A stretch of DNA of 35,084 nucleotides. Origin: Caldilineaceae bacterium (lineage in GTDB: Bacteria; Chloroflexota; Anaerolineae; Caldilineales; Caldilineaceae). The stretch lies in contig JADLFO010000045.1 in the NCBI GenBank assembly GCA_020845455.1, forward strand, positions 1-35,084, in the 5' to 3' direction. The notes under the pieces were generated by a model. That model saw only the letters and a list, made by a program, of their open reading frames with translations. It was not told the origin of the DNA and made no database searches. Positions 1-11,610 of the stretch are shown here, one piece after another. The translations under genes and the position numbers were made by a program. Numbering within the stretch: position 1 is the first letter of the stretch; each line of letters opens with the position of its first letter.

Positions 1-881
<881 letters not shown>

Positions 882-923
882 TGATTTTTCCTACTTGGTT
901 CAAGGCCGCCCGTACAGTGTCGC

Positions 924-958
924 GCGGGCGACGTCTAAAGAAACCAGACGCCGCCCGC
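924..958 (-). other. 13-bp GC-rich hairpin in the ftsH leader
   Basis: GCGGGCG-ACGTCT pairs with AGACG-CCGCCCGC (one mismatch) around a 9-base loop. It sits between the HAD-like gene's stop (1097) and the ftsH start (881). No T-tract follows on the minus strand, so a classical terminator is not supported. It may slow or stop transcription from upstream or structure the ftsH 5' UTR. A second small hairpin (CAAAGC-TGT-GCTTTG, 1052-1066) lies upstream in the same gap. Confidence 0.5.
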
Positions 959-1096
959 ACCTAGGTGAGAGCGGCGCTGTTGAGATCGCCGCCAGTAAGA
1001 GCGGCGTCGTTCGCCTCTAGTCTAGCCGCTTTGCCGCCGGCGCTCCGTAAGCAAAGCTGTGCTTTGGCGCGATTGGGTCTGCGCCTATTTGCCCGT

Positions 1097-2314
1097 TTAT
1101 TCGACAGACTTCAACTGCTCGGCGATGCTGACCCCCACGCGATGCGTGGAGGCTTTGTGTACCGGCGGCAGTTCTGCCGACACGCGCGGGTCGGGCGTGG
1201 ATGCCTCGTCGGGCTTGTCGCTCAGACAGAGCAGCAGACAGCCGCGCGCCTGCAACCATTCACTCAACTCGCAGACCTCGTTGGTCAGCGTGATCTCCTG
1301 GGCCAGCAGCGTTTCGACCGGCGTGCTGTCGGGCAGGTTGCCCATATGCTCCACGGTCGTGATGAATTCCTGACGTCGGAAGCGCTTGAAGGGTGTCGGG
1401 TCGCCCATCTGCACGGCGCAGACCACCGCTTCATGTACTTGGCGCAGGCTTTCGCTGTTGAGCGGGCGGCTCATCATGCGCGTGTTGACCCAGCGCAGAA
1501 ACTGTTCGAAGTTTTCCAGGCTGCCGTTCTCCACCTCCTGTAAGATCTCGGCATAGTCGAGCAGCCCGGCGTTGAGCACCAGACAGATATAGGCGAGATA
1601 GTCTTGGTTGTCCTCGGTCAGGAAGTGATAGCGCGAGCGGTTCAGTTCGGCATACTGGCGCTCAAAATCGGCGCGACTGAAGTTGTCGCCCAGCACAGAG
1701 TCCATCGTGCGGAAGATGCCTTCGAGCCGCGCCTCGTTGATGACCTGATCGTTGCGGCCTTTGGCCCCCAACAGCGTCTTGTCGATGTCCACAATGACCG
1801 CGGTGCGTGCGTCCAGATGCAGCCCCCGCCCGCGCATCCAGGCGGCCCAATCGGCCAGCGCGGTCCAGCGGTTGGCGCAGAAGACGTTTTCGTCCTCGTC
1901 TACATCGGTCACAAACGGCTCGTTGAGTTTTTCGGAGCCGATAAAGCAGGCCCCGGCCCATTCCGCAACCTGGCGCATATGGCTGTAGGCCTGGCCGTCG
2001 TTATAGAGCGTATCGCCCACAAAGAGCAGTTCGCTCAACGGCGTGCTGTTTTTGCGCAGCTTCTGGGCCTGTTTGGCGAACCACACTGCCGCTTTGGCAT
2101 AGTCGGGGTCCTGCTTGCGCGGGATCCGCTTCGTGTTAATGTCCATCCGATAGCCGGCAGCCTTGAGGCCGGGCAGGCGGCGATCCAGCGGCTCCAGATT
2201 GCGATAGATCACCAGATCGCCGAAGTAATCGGCCAGGCTGGCCCGTCCAAAGTTCTTCATTGCGGTCTGCGCGCGCGCGGCGGACAGCACATCTGTGGTC
2301 GAAACGTTTGTCAC
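1097..2314 (-). CDS. HAD-superfamily-like protein, 405 aa, unusual motif order
   Basis: Probable haloacid-dehalogenase-fold phosphatase-like protein of unknown substrate. What is visible: FVGDTLYNDG at about 98-107, which looks like the C-terminal acidic motif of a HAD domain, then IVDIDKTLLG at 174-183, which looks like the nucleophile motif DxDxT of a second HAD domain, and LCLSDKPDEAS at 362-372, resembling motif II/III. So either the protein is two HAD modules of which the first has lost its nucleophile, or the motifs are permuted. No signal peptide or membrane segment is seen, so it is presumably cytoplasmic. The start is GTG, preceded by a GGGGC-type ribosome site; asd ends 35 bases upstream, so the two are probably co-transcribed. 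It could be a metabolite phosphatase linked to the aspartate pathway, but nothing in the sequence shows that. Confidence 0.7.
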   Translation of the reverse strand: MTNVSTTDVLSAARAQTAMKNFGRASLADYFGDLVIYRNLEPLDRRLPGLKAAGYRMDINTKRIPRKQDPDYAKAAVWFAKQAQKLRKNSTPLSELLFVGDTLYNDGQAYSHMRQVAEWAGACFIGSEKLNEPFVTDVDEDENVFCANRWTALADWAAWMRGRGLHLDARTAVIVDIDKTLLGAKGRNDQVINEARLEGIFRTMDSVLGDNFSRADFERQYAELNRSRYHFLTEDNQDYLAYICLVLNAGLLDYAEILQEVENGSLENFEQFLRWVNTRMMSRPLNSESLRQVHEAVVCAVQMGDPTPFKRFRRQEFITTVEHMGNLPDSTPVETLLAQEITLTNEVCELSEWLQARGCLLLCLSDKPDEASTPDPRVSAELPPVHKASTHRVGVSIAEQLKSVE

Positions 2315-2349
2315 GTTAGCCCCCTAATCGCTCCAACAAGAGCAGAAAG

Positions 2350-3465
2350 TCACGCCACCTCCAGCGATTGGGCAAGGGCTGCGGCTTCCGGCCCCAGATA
2401 GCCTTGCGCAACGATGAGCTCGGCGTTGAGCAGACTGCCACCCGCAGCGCCGCGGATGGTGTTGTGCCCCAAGACCATGAACTTGTGGTGGAACAACGGG
2501 TCGGGGCGAAGCCGCCCCACCACCGTTGCCATGCCGGGTACGGACCCGGCCAAACGGTCCAAGCGTGGCTGAGGCCGATCCTGTGCGACATTGTACAGGA
2601 TGGCCGGCTGCGGCGCGCTGGGCAAGTTCAACTGTTGGGCCAAGGGCCGGTACCCCTGCCAAGCCTGCACGATCTCCGCCTCGCTGGGCCGCTCCTCAAA
2701 TTCTACGCTGACCGCCTCCAAATGTCCATTCCGAACTGGAACCCGGTTACAGTGTGCGCTGACCACGAAGTCGGCGTAGCGCACCTGCTGCCCGTCGAAG
2801 ACGCCGAGAAGCTTCTGCGGCTCTTTCTGCTCCATCTTTTCCTCTTCCCCACCGATGTAGGGAACCACGTTGTCGAGAATGTCCATGCTGCTGACGCCGG
2901 GATAGCCGGCGCCGCTGATGGCCTGCATGGTGACCACAAACAGCTTCTGCACCCCAAAGCGCACATGCAGCGGGTGCAGCGCGCTGACCAGGTGGGTCGT
3001 GCTGCAGTTGGGGTTGGTAGCGATGAAACCCGTCCAGCCGCGCCTGCGCCGCTGGATGTCGATCAGCGCCAGGTGTTCAGGGTTGACCTCCGGGATCAGC
3101 AGCGGCACGTCGTCGTCATAGCGATGGTTGCGCGCATTGCTGCACACCCCATAGCCCGCGGCGGCAAAGGCCGCCTCGATCTCGCCCGCGGTGCCGGCGG
3201 GCAGGGCGCTAAAGACGATTTGCGCGTCGATGCCCGGCTCGCACTCCTGCAATATCACATCGCGCAGATGGGCGGGCATGTCGCCGCGCAGATTCCAGTT
3301 GCAGGCGTCGGCATAGCGTTTGCCTGCGCTGCGCTCCGACGCACACAGCGCCGCGATCTCAAACCAAGGATGGCCCTGCAGCATCTGCACAAAGCGCTGG
3401 CCGACCGCGCCGGTCGCGCCCAAGACGCCAACTTTGATCTTAGAAACAGCCCCAGAGCTTGCCAC
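2350..3465 (-). CDS. asd: Aspartate-semialdehyde dehydrogenase (archaeal/fungal-type)
   Basis: Catalyses NADPH-dependent reduction of L-aspartyl phosphate to aspartate semialdehyde, the branch point to lysine and to homoserine (threonine/methionine). Seen: N-terminal Rossmann motif GATGAVGQRF at 16-25; active-site NPNCST at 151-156 with Cys154 as nucleophile; the acid/base His in RNGHLE (His248); dimerisation/glycine-rich GHNT stretch near the C-terminus. Length of 371 residues and the SGAGYPGVSS stretch after the active site fit the archaeal/fungal subfamily better than the E. coli one. Start is GTG with GGAG about eight bases upstream. It follows hom by 70 bases and precedes the HAD-like gene by 35, consistent with a lysC-hom-asd operon governed by the SAM riboswitch upstream of lysC. 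Confidence 0.95.
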   Translation of the reverse strand: MASSGAVSKIKVGVLGATGAVGQRFVQMLQGHPWFEIAALCASERSAGKRYADACNWNLRGDMPAHLRDVILQECEPGIDAQIVFSALPAGTAGEIEAAFAAAGYGVCSNARNHRYDDDVPLLIPEVNPEHLALIDIQRRRRGWTGFIATNPNCSTTHLVSALHPLHVRFGVQKLFVVTMQAISGAGYPGVSSMDILDNVVPYIGGEEEKMEQKEPQKLLGVFDGQQVRYADFVVSAHCNRVPVRNGHLEAVSVEFEERPSEAEIVQAWQGYRPLAQQLNLPSAPQPAILYNVAQDRPQPRLDRLAGSVPGMATVVGRLRPDPLFHHKFMVLGHNTIRGAAGGSLLNAELIVAQGYLGPEAAALAQSLEVA

Positions 3466-3535
3466 GATCTATCTCCATATGGATTGTCATCGGCGCGGGC
3501 CGGACCCGGATGGCTCCTCTGCCGGTCCTGGGCCG

Positions 3536-4660
3536 TCACGCCGTATAGGCCAATTCGATGATATCGCTGAGCACGCCGGCGGCGGTTGCGTCCACGCCGG
3601 CCCCGCGCCCCTGGATCACCAGGGGGTTCGGGCTGTACCAGTGGGTGGTAAACTCCACCAAGTTATCGGTCCCCGACAGCCGCCCCAGCGGGCTGCCGGC
3701 ATCCACCAGGGTGGGACCCACGCGGCACGCGCCGCCGGCTACCTGGGCGGTATAGCGCAGGACTTTGCCTGCGGCGGCTGCGCTCTGCACCTGGCCGCGG
3801 AAAGAGTCATCCAGGCAGGGCAGGGCCTGCATAAACGCATCCACCGAAAGCTCGTCCATCTCCGGCGGGTAGAGTCCTTGGACGGCGACGTCGCCCATCT
3901 CCAGTTGCCGGCCCAGCCCGCGCGCCAGGATCAAAGCCTTGCGGGCGACATCCACGCCGCCCAGGTCGTCGCGCGGGTCCGGCTCGGTGTAGCCCAGGCG
4001 GTGCGCCTCGCGCACGACGGCGCTGAAGGGTTGGCCCGCCTGCAAGCCGGTCATGAGATAGCCGAGCGTGCCGCTGAAGGCGCCGGCGATGCGCTGCACC
4101 TCGTCACCGCTGCTGACCAGCCGGTTGAGCGTGGCGATCACAGGCAGGCCTGCGCCTACGGTGGTCTCCCAACGGCTGCGCCCCAGGTGGCGCATGGGTG
4201 CGGCGTCGTCGCCGCCAGTGACACCGGCTGCAGTCAGCCGGTCATACACCTCCTGGTCACTGGTTAAGGGTTTCTTATTGGCCATGACGATCTTATAGCG
4301 GCGTTCCAGCGCAAAGAGCAGCGCGGGGATGGTGGCGCTGGTGGCGGTGCAGTCCACGACGACCGCACCGGCACGCCCGGCGATATCCACGATCCCGGCC
4401 AGGTCGCCCTGTGCGCCGCCCAGCGGGTGGTTGGAGATCCGCCCGCCCGCGCTCTTATAGGCGATGATCTGGCACAACATCTCGTCATCCAGCCCGTGGC
4501 TGGGGTCGAGCGCCGCGCCGTCGCGGTCACAGACCGCCAAGACCTGAAGCGCCAGCCCATAGCGCAGGGCGTGGAGGCTGCGGTGCGCCACGATCTGTTG
4601 AAGCAAAGATCGCCCCACCCCGCCGACGCCGAACAAGATCACCGGCAATTCGTGCATCAC
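3536..4660 (-). CDS. hom: Homoserine dehydrogenase (ThrA C-terminal type, no ACT)
   Basis: Reduces aspartate semialdehyde to homoserine with NAD(P)H, committing carbon to threonine and methionine. Seen: Rossmann start ILFGVGGVGRSLL at 8-20; ANKKP at 127-131 near the substrate/cofactor site; TTVGAGLPVI at 166-175; GAFSGTLGYL at 193-202; and GYTEPDPRDDLGGVDVARK at 223-241, whose Lys241 matches the catalytic lysine of the family. The wording of these motifs matches the dehydrogenase half of bifunctional ThrA, not the ACT-bearing monofunctional type, and no regulatory ACT domain is present after it (374 aa). Two consecutive ATGs open the frame; GAGG lies eight to nine bases before the first. The 208-base gap behind lysC contains a TATAAT box and a triplicated 12-mer, so it may also have an internal promoter. 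Confidence 0.94.
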   Translation of the reverse strand: MMHELPVILFGVGGVGRSLLQQIVAHRSLHALRYGLALQVLAVCDRDGAALDPSHGLDDEMLCQIIAYKSAGGRISNHPLGGAQGDLAGIVDIAGRAGAVVVDCTATSATIPALLFALERRYKIVMANKKPLTSDQEVYDRLTAAGVTGGDDAAPMRHLGRSRWETTVGAGLPVIATLNRLVSSGDEVQRIAGAFSGTLGYLMTGLQAGQPFSAVVREAHRLGYTEPDPRDDLGGVDVARKALILARGLGRQLEMGDVAVQGLYPPEMDELSVDAFMQALPCLDDSFRGQVQSAAAAGKVLRYTAQVAGGACRVGPTLVDAGSPLGRLSGTDNLVEFTTHWYSPNPLVIQGRGAGVDATAAGVLSDIIELAYTA

Positions 4661-4671
4661 AAAGACCTCAG

Positions 4672-4707
4672 GACAAAGTGCGTGACAAAGTGCGTGACAA
4701 AGTGCGT
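4672..4707 (-). repeat. Three perfect tandem copies of a 12-mer in the hom leader
   Basis: GACAAAGTGCGT occurs three times without a mismatch (4672-4683, 4684-4695, 4696-4707). On the transcribed strand it reads ACGCACTTTGTC, ending just before the hom ribosome-binding site. A perfect short tandem triplication in a leader can be a slippage product or a binding site array; nothing more can be said from sequence alone. Confidence 0.9.
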
Positions 4708-4831
4708 ATTGGGTGTCCTTTGATGATCAAGGCCCGTTTTTTGGCGACGACCCGCTTGTTTTCGGGCCATCTGACAAGAAAGGGGAGCGCAAGACGGTAT
4801 GAGTCTGGCTCCCCCGGGCGCAAACTGCCCT

Positions 4832-4837
4832 ATTATA
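4832..4837 (-). promoter_or_regulatory. Possible -10 box for an internal hom promoter
   Basis: A perfect TATAAT lies on the minus strand in an AT-rich patch between lysC and hom, about 170 bases before the hom start. No convincing -35 hexamer sits 16-18 bases upstream (TAACCG at 17), so this is tentative. If real, hom and asd could be expressed independently of the SAM-controlled lysC transcript. Confidence 0.3.
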
Positions 4838-4868
4838 GCACAAGGTTATATAAACGGTTATACAAATT

Positions 4869-6341
<1,473 letters not shown>

Positions 6342-6449
6342 GGCGTTCTGCTCCTCTGTTGACCTGTCTGTTGGCCTATGCGCTGTGGCCCATCTGGCGG
6401 CGGCCTATCTCCGGCCCGCGTCCTGGTCTGTTGATACAATGGTCTATTC

Positions 6450-6484
6450 ATACAAAATGCCCCCTCATCAGGTGATGAGAGGGC
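6450..6484 (-). terminator. Riboswitch-controlled Rho-independent terminator
   Basis: On the minus strand an 11-bp stem (GCCCUCUCAUC with GAUGAGGGGGC, one G-U pair) closes on a 4-base loop and is followed by AUUUUGUAU. Its 5' arm contains CUCUCAUC, the exact reverse complement of the 3' strand of riboswitch helix P1 (GAUGAGAG at 6519-6512), so P1 formation (SAM bound) frees the terminator, while P1 opening allows an antiterminator. Confidence 0.9.
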
Positions 6485-6511
6485 ATAAGGTTCGCCGTAG
6501 CGACTTGGTTT

Positions 6512-6631
<120 letters not shown>

Positions 6632-6650
6632 CTGTGATTCAATTGGTGCG

Positions 6651-6680
6651 ACTATATCAGCAAGCCCGATCTCTTGTCAA
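6651..6680 (-). promoter_or_regulatory. Sigma70-like promoter for the riboswitch-lysC transcript
   Basis: TTGACA (6680-6675, minus strand) and TATAGT (6656-6651) are separated by 18 bases. The expected start site, about 7 bases downstream, falls some 15 bases before the riboswitch aptamer, exactly where one would want it. Confidence 0.8.
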
Positions 6681-6695
6681 ATTGGGTGCAGAAGG

Positions 6696-6729
6696 TTCAC
6701 CGCAAAGTCGCAAAGGGCGCAAAGAAGAG
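6696..6729 (+). repeat. CGCAAAG-rich dispersed repeat, copy 1
   Basis: TTCACCGCAAAGTCGCAAAG followed by GGCGCAAAGAAGAG. The same unit recurs near 8179-8201 (inverted), 18704-18738 and 18872-18893 (inverted), always between genes. This copy lies directly beside the -35 box of the lysC promoter. It is non-coding here. Confidence 0.8.
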
Positions 6730-6780
6730 AAAGAAAAGACAGCAAAGGAGCAGAAAAGCGGGGGTTGGGACATCTGACCC

Positions 6781-6809
6781 TTGACGCTGCGGATGGGTCT
6801 GCGTATGCT
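6781..6809 (+). promoter_or_regulatory. Probable promoter of the META-like lipoprotein gene
   Basis: TTGACG (6781-6786), a 17-base spacer and TATGCT (6804-6809) lie about 65 bases before the ATG at 6876. The -35 matches 5 of 6 and the -10 matches 4 of 6 of the sigma70 consensus. Confidence 0.45.
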
Positions 6810-6875
6810 GGTGATACCTCGCGCTTTGTTTCGCTGCGTGGTCGTCATGTACGGCTGACGGCAAAGGAATAAGAG

Positions 6876-8045
6876 ATGATCCCCCACTGGCCTACGCACC
6901 TTCGTATGATCCCCTCGATTCGGCCGCGGCAGTTTTGGCGTGCCCTGCTGTTGCTGCTTATCGCCGTAGCCGCGGTGAAGTGTGCGCCCCCTTCACAGGA
7001 GTGGCCTGGCTTACAACAGCCGGAAAGCCCGCCGCCGGAGGTGCTCAACTCGTTACTGGTCAATAGACGCTGGCAGCTGGAAGTGGTGATCTTGGACGGG
7101 GAGCCGCTTATCTTCGACCGCTACAAGCCTGTATTTGTTCTCTTTAGCAAGAGCGGCGGGGTCACTATCGGCGGCACATGCGGACATACGGGTTTTGCCA
7201 TCGCCTATCTGCACGGGCAGCGTTACCATATTGGCGAAGGTATCTCAACTGCAGAAGAATGTGGGAGCTATGGCGGCGCGATCTGTGCGAAATTCGAGGA
7301 TGAGTTTGACCGCGTCGCATGTGAGCAGGGACAGGCGATTAACAGACAAAGATACAATTTGGAGCGCGCGCTGAAAGCCACTGCTGAATATGAGTTCACT
7401 GAAGAAGATAAGTTGATCCTACGCGGTGACGGCGTGGCCATGCGTCTGGTAGCGGACTGCTGCTCACCCATGTCACCGACCCCACAAGTACCCCAATTGG
7501 GAGCGGTCTCCGATAAGCCCCCCAATCCAGCTGTAGATTCCTATGTGCAAACGTTTGGAGTATCGGTTGAGGAGGCCGAACGACGGCTGCGGCTGCAATA
7601 CCCAATGAGGCAGGTGGGTGGGAGAGTATGTGAGGCAGAGCCGACCTGTGCCGGTTTTTGGGTGCAACATGAGCCGGTGTTTGGCCTTGTCATGGCCTTC
7701 ACGCTGCCGGCCGCAGAGGGCGCGGCGGTCGCCGCTGAGCATTTGGCAGGTACAGAGATTGGCGAACTGGTGATAGTTGTACAGCGACCTTACACGTTGG
7801 CTGAGCTAAGGGAGATGCTTAGGCTGGTCACTCAAATTCTCCAAGGAGTCGAAGGTCTCGGCGACCTGATCTACGCGAGCGGCCTGGATATTCCGGCGGG
7901 CAAGGTCAATCTCTATTCACCCGACCCGGCAGCATTGCGCGAGAAGTTGATACATGAACAAGCCTTTGTAGGGACCGGCATCTCGATCGACGATATCGAG
8001 TTTGTGTTTCAAGCGCAGCCAGCGTCACCCATCTACGGCCCATGA
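6876..8045 (+). CDS. Secreted protein with META-like domain, possible lipoprotein, 389 aa
   Basis: Exported protein of unknown role. The N-terminus has basic residues then a hydrophobic run (about 21-34) ending in AVKC with Cys36; this resembles a lipobox but Lys at -1 is atypical, so plain secretion or an uncleaved anchor is possible. Residues about 63-195 follow the META/HslJ pattern: RRWQLEVVILDGEP, a beta-strand with FSKSGGVTIGGTCG, then EGISTAEECG, with several extra cysteines. Residues about 220-385 are a second part opening with FGVSVEEAERRLRLQ; similar wording occurs in precursor regions of secreted serine proteases, but no protease domain follows here. Start chosen at the ATG with AAAGGA seven bases upstream. 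It is transcribed divergently from lysC and convergently to hisS, with its own terminator. Slightly lower GC than its neighbours. Confidence 0.8.
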   Translation: MIPHWPTHLRMIPSIRPRQFWRALLLLLIAVAAVKCAPPSQEWPGLQQPESPPPEVLNSLLVNRRWQLEVVILDGEPLIFDRYKPVFVLFSKSGGVTIGGTCGHTGFAIAYLHGQRYHIGEGISTAEECGSYGGAICAKFEDEFDRVACEQGQAINRQRYNLERALKATAEYEFTEEDKLILRGDGVAMRLVADCCSPMSPTPQVPQLGAVSDKPPNPAVDSYVQTFGVSVEEAERRLRLQYPMRQVGGRVCEAEPTCAGFWVQHEPVFGLVMAFTLPAAEGAAVAAEHLAGTEIGELVIVVQRPYTLAELREMLRLVTQILQGVEGLGDLIYASGLDIPAGKVNLYSPDPAALREKLIHEQAFVGTGISIDDIEFVFQAQPASPIYGP

Positions 8046-8093
8046 ACGTCCACCCGCGCCCCGGCGCTAAAGCCGCCGAGGCTCAACAACAAC

Positions 8094-8110
8094 GCCCCCT
8101 GCAAGGGGGC
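8094..8110. repeat. 'AACGCCC' hairpin repeat, copy 1
   Basis: GCCCCCT-GCA-AGGGGGC, preceded by AACAACAAC and followed by TTGG. A sister element with the same layout (AACAACGCCC hairpin GGGCTT) lies after sppA at 13444-13460. On the minus strand the hairpin is followed by GTTGTTGTTG, so it could act as a weak terminator for hisS transcripts. Confidence 0.6.
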
Positions 8111-8120
8111 TTGGCGGGGC

Positions 8121-8160
8121 GCGTAGGTGCGGTTGGAAAACCACACCTACGCTTTCTTTG
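8121..8160 (+). terminator. Hairpin with T-rich tail after the META-like gene
   Basis: A 14-bp stem (GCGTAGGTGCGGTT with AACCACACCTACGC, one mismatch) around GGAA (8121-8152) is followed by TTTCTTTGC. Its position, about 75 bases past the stop at 8045 and before the opposing hisS end, fits a terminator. Confidence 0.65.
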
Positions 8161-8178
8161 CTTCTCCCTTCTTCTCTG

Positions 8179-8201
8179 GCCTTTGCGCCCTTTGCGGTGA
8201 A
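8179..8201 (-). repeat. CGCAAAG-rich dispersed repeat, copy 2 (inverted)
   Basis: On the minus strand it reads TTCACCGCAAAGGGCGCAAA then GGCC, the same unit as at 6696-6729. It lies immediately after the hisS stop codon, in the convergent gap. Confidence 0.8.
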
Positions 8202-8206
8202 AATTT

Positions 8207-9583
<1,377 letters not shown>

Positions 9584-9593
9584 AGGTTCATTC

Positions 9594-10199
9594 CTAGATC
9601 ATCCTAGAGCAGAAGTCTTCATTATTGTCTTCGCTGCGATAGGAATCGCTGAAGAAAGGATCAAGCCCATGAGTCAAGATGGATGCCCGCAGGGCTGGGT
9701 CAAAGATGCCGGCGAATAGCTGTGGCTGATGCGCAAGCCGATAGGCCGAGCCTCGCCAATGACCAAAGAGTTCGCCTGTATACTGCATAGACACTTCATA
9801 GTGCTCAGTCAGTTCACTGTCCATAGATTGCACTTCTGCCCAAGTGAATCTATAGACCGCCATCCCTCGTTTATCGTGAGGATGACTAAAGACAAACCAT
9901 TCTTTTCGTGAGGCTGCCGCAAATCCATCCCTGAGTAGGGCCAGATGGATCCATTTTCCGTATTTCGATGCCGGCCCACAAAAATCTACGAGCAGCCAAG
10001 GGCCAAAATTGAAGCGCAGCAGACGCTGCTTATAATTCTTGGGCAGCGTCAACACACAGGGGCGATACGCGTTGGTCCCAGCATTGAGCAAATCTATTGT
10101 TTGGCGCAAAAAGCCAAAACCCCATTCCGCTTCAGCATAATCTGCAAAGATGCGCTCAAAGGGCTGAGCTAACGGGGGGACAACGATCTCGGAACTCAT
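9594..10199 (-). CDS. Unknown protein, 201 aa, directly upstream of hisS
   Basis: I do not recognise a family. The product is soluble-looking, with no signal peptide or membrane helix, and is rich in Trp, Tyr and Phe (for example AEWGFGFLRQTIDLL at 24-38 and RFNFGPWLLVDFCGP at 63-77). The GC content and codon choice are clearly lower than in hisS or ald, which flank it, suggesting a later arrival. It ends 10 bases before the hisS ATG, and its stop codon TAG forms part of the hisS ribosome site, so the two are probably co-transcribed. The ribosome site for its own ATG is weak. Confidence 0.7.
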   Translation of the reverse strand: MSSEIVVPPLAQPFERIFADYAEAEWGFGFLRQTIDLLNAGTNAYRPCVLTLPKNYKQRLLRFNFGPWLLVDFCGPASKYGKWIHLALLRDGFAAASRKEWFVFSHPHDKRGMAVYRFTWAEVQSMDSELTEHYEVSMQYTGELFGHWRGSAYRLAHQPQLFAGIFDPALRASILTHGLDPFFSDSYRSEDNNEDFCSRMI

Positions 10200-10260
10200 C
10201 TACAGGTTCTCTGATAATACGCCTAGTGTTGGATAGTAGCTTTATCGGCAGGTCATTCAG

Positions 10261-11370
<1,110 letters not shown>

Positions 11371-11610
11371 AGCCGGCTCCTTATCCTCTGGGCGGAATCC
11401 CCTGGGTGAACAGTCGAGGAGGCGAACAGTCTATGGCTGCCAGTGTAGCAGCAGCCCAGGATTTCGGGCAAGAAGTCGGATGCCGGTGCAGCTATGCCCA
11501 GCTTGTAGACGGAAACGCTTTGCCAAAGCGCCCATTTATAGCGACAATGAACGCTTGCGCGGGTCAATCGGCGGCCCGCCAATCGGCTAACGGTTGATGA
11601 GGGACGACGT

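Noticed and set aside
2368..3561. Long plus-strand frame opposite asd
   Set aside because: Antisense shadow of a clear asd gene; the product is compositionally odd and has no family features.
4661..4868. Possible second riboswitch (lysine or threonine attenuator) between lysC and hom
   Set aside because: No conserved lysine-riboswitch core, no run of Thr/Ile codons in a leader peptide and no terminator hairpin with a T-tract.
11371..11610. Possible promoter TTGCCC-N18-TACACT for ald
   Set aside because: Both hexamers match only 4 of 6 bases; too weak to list.
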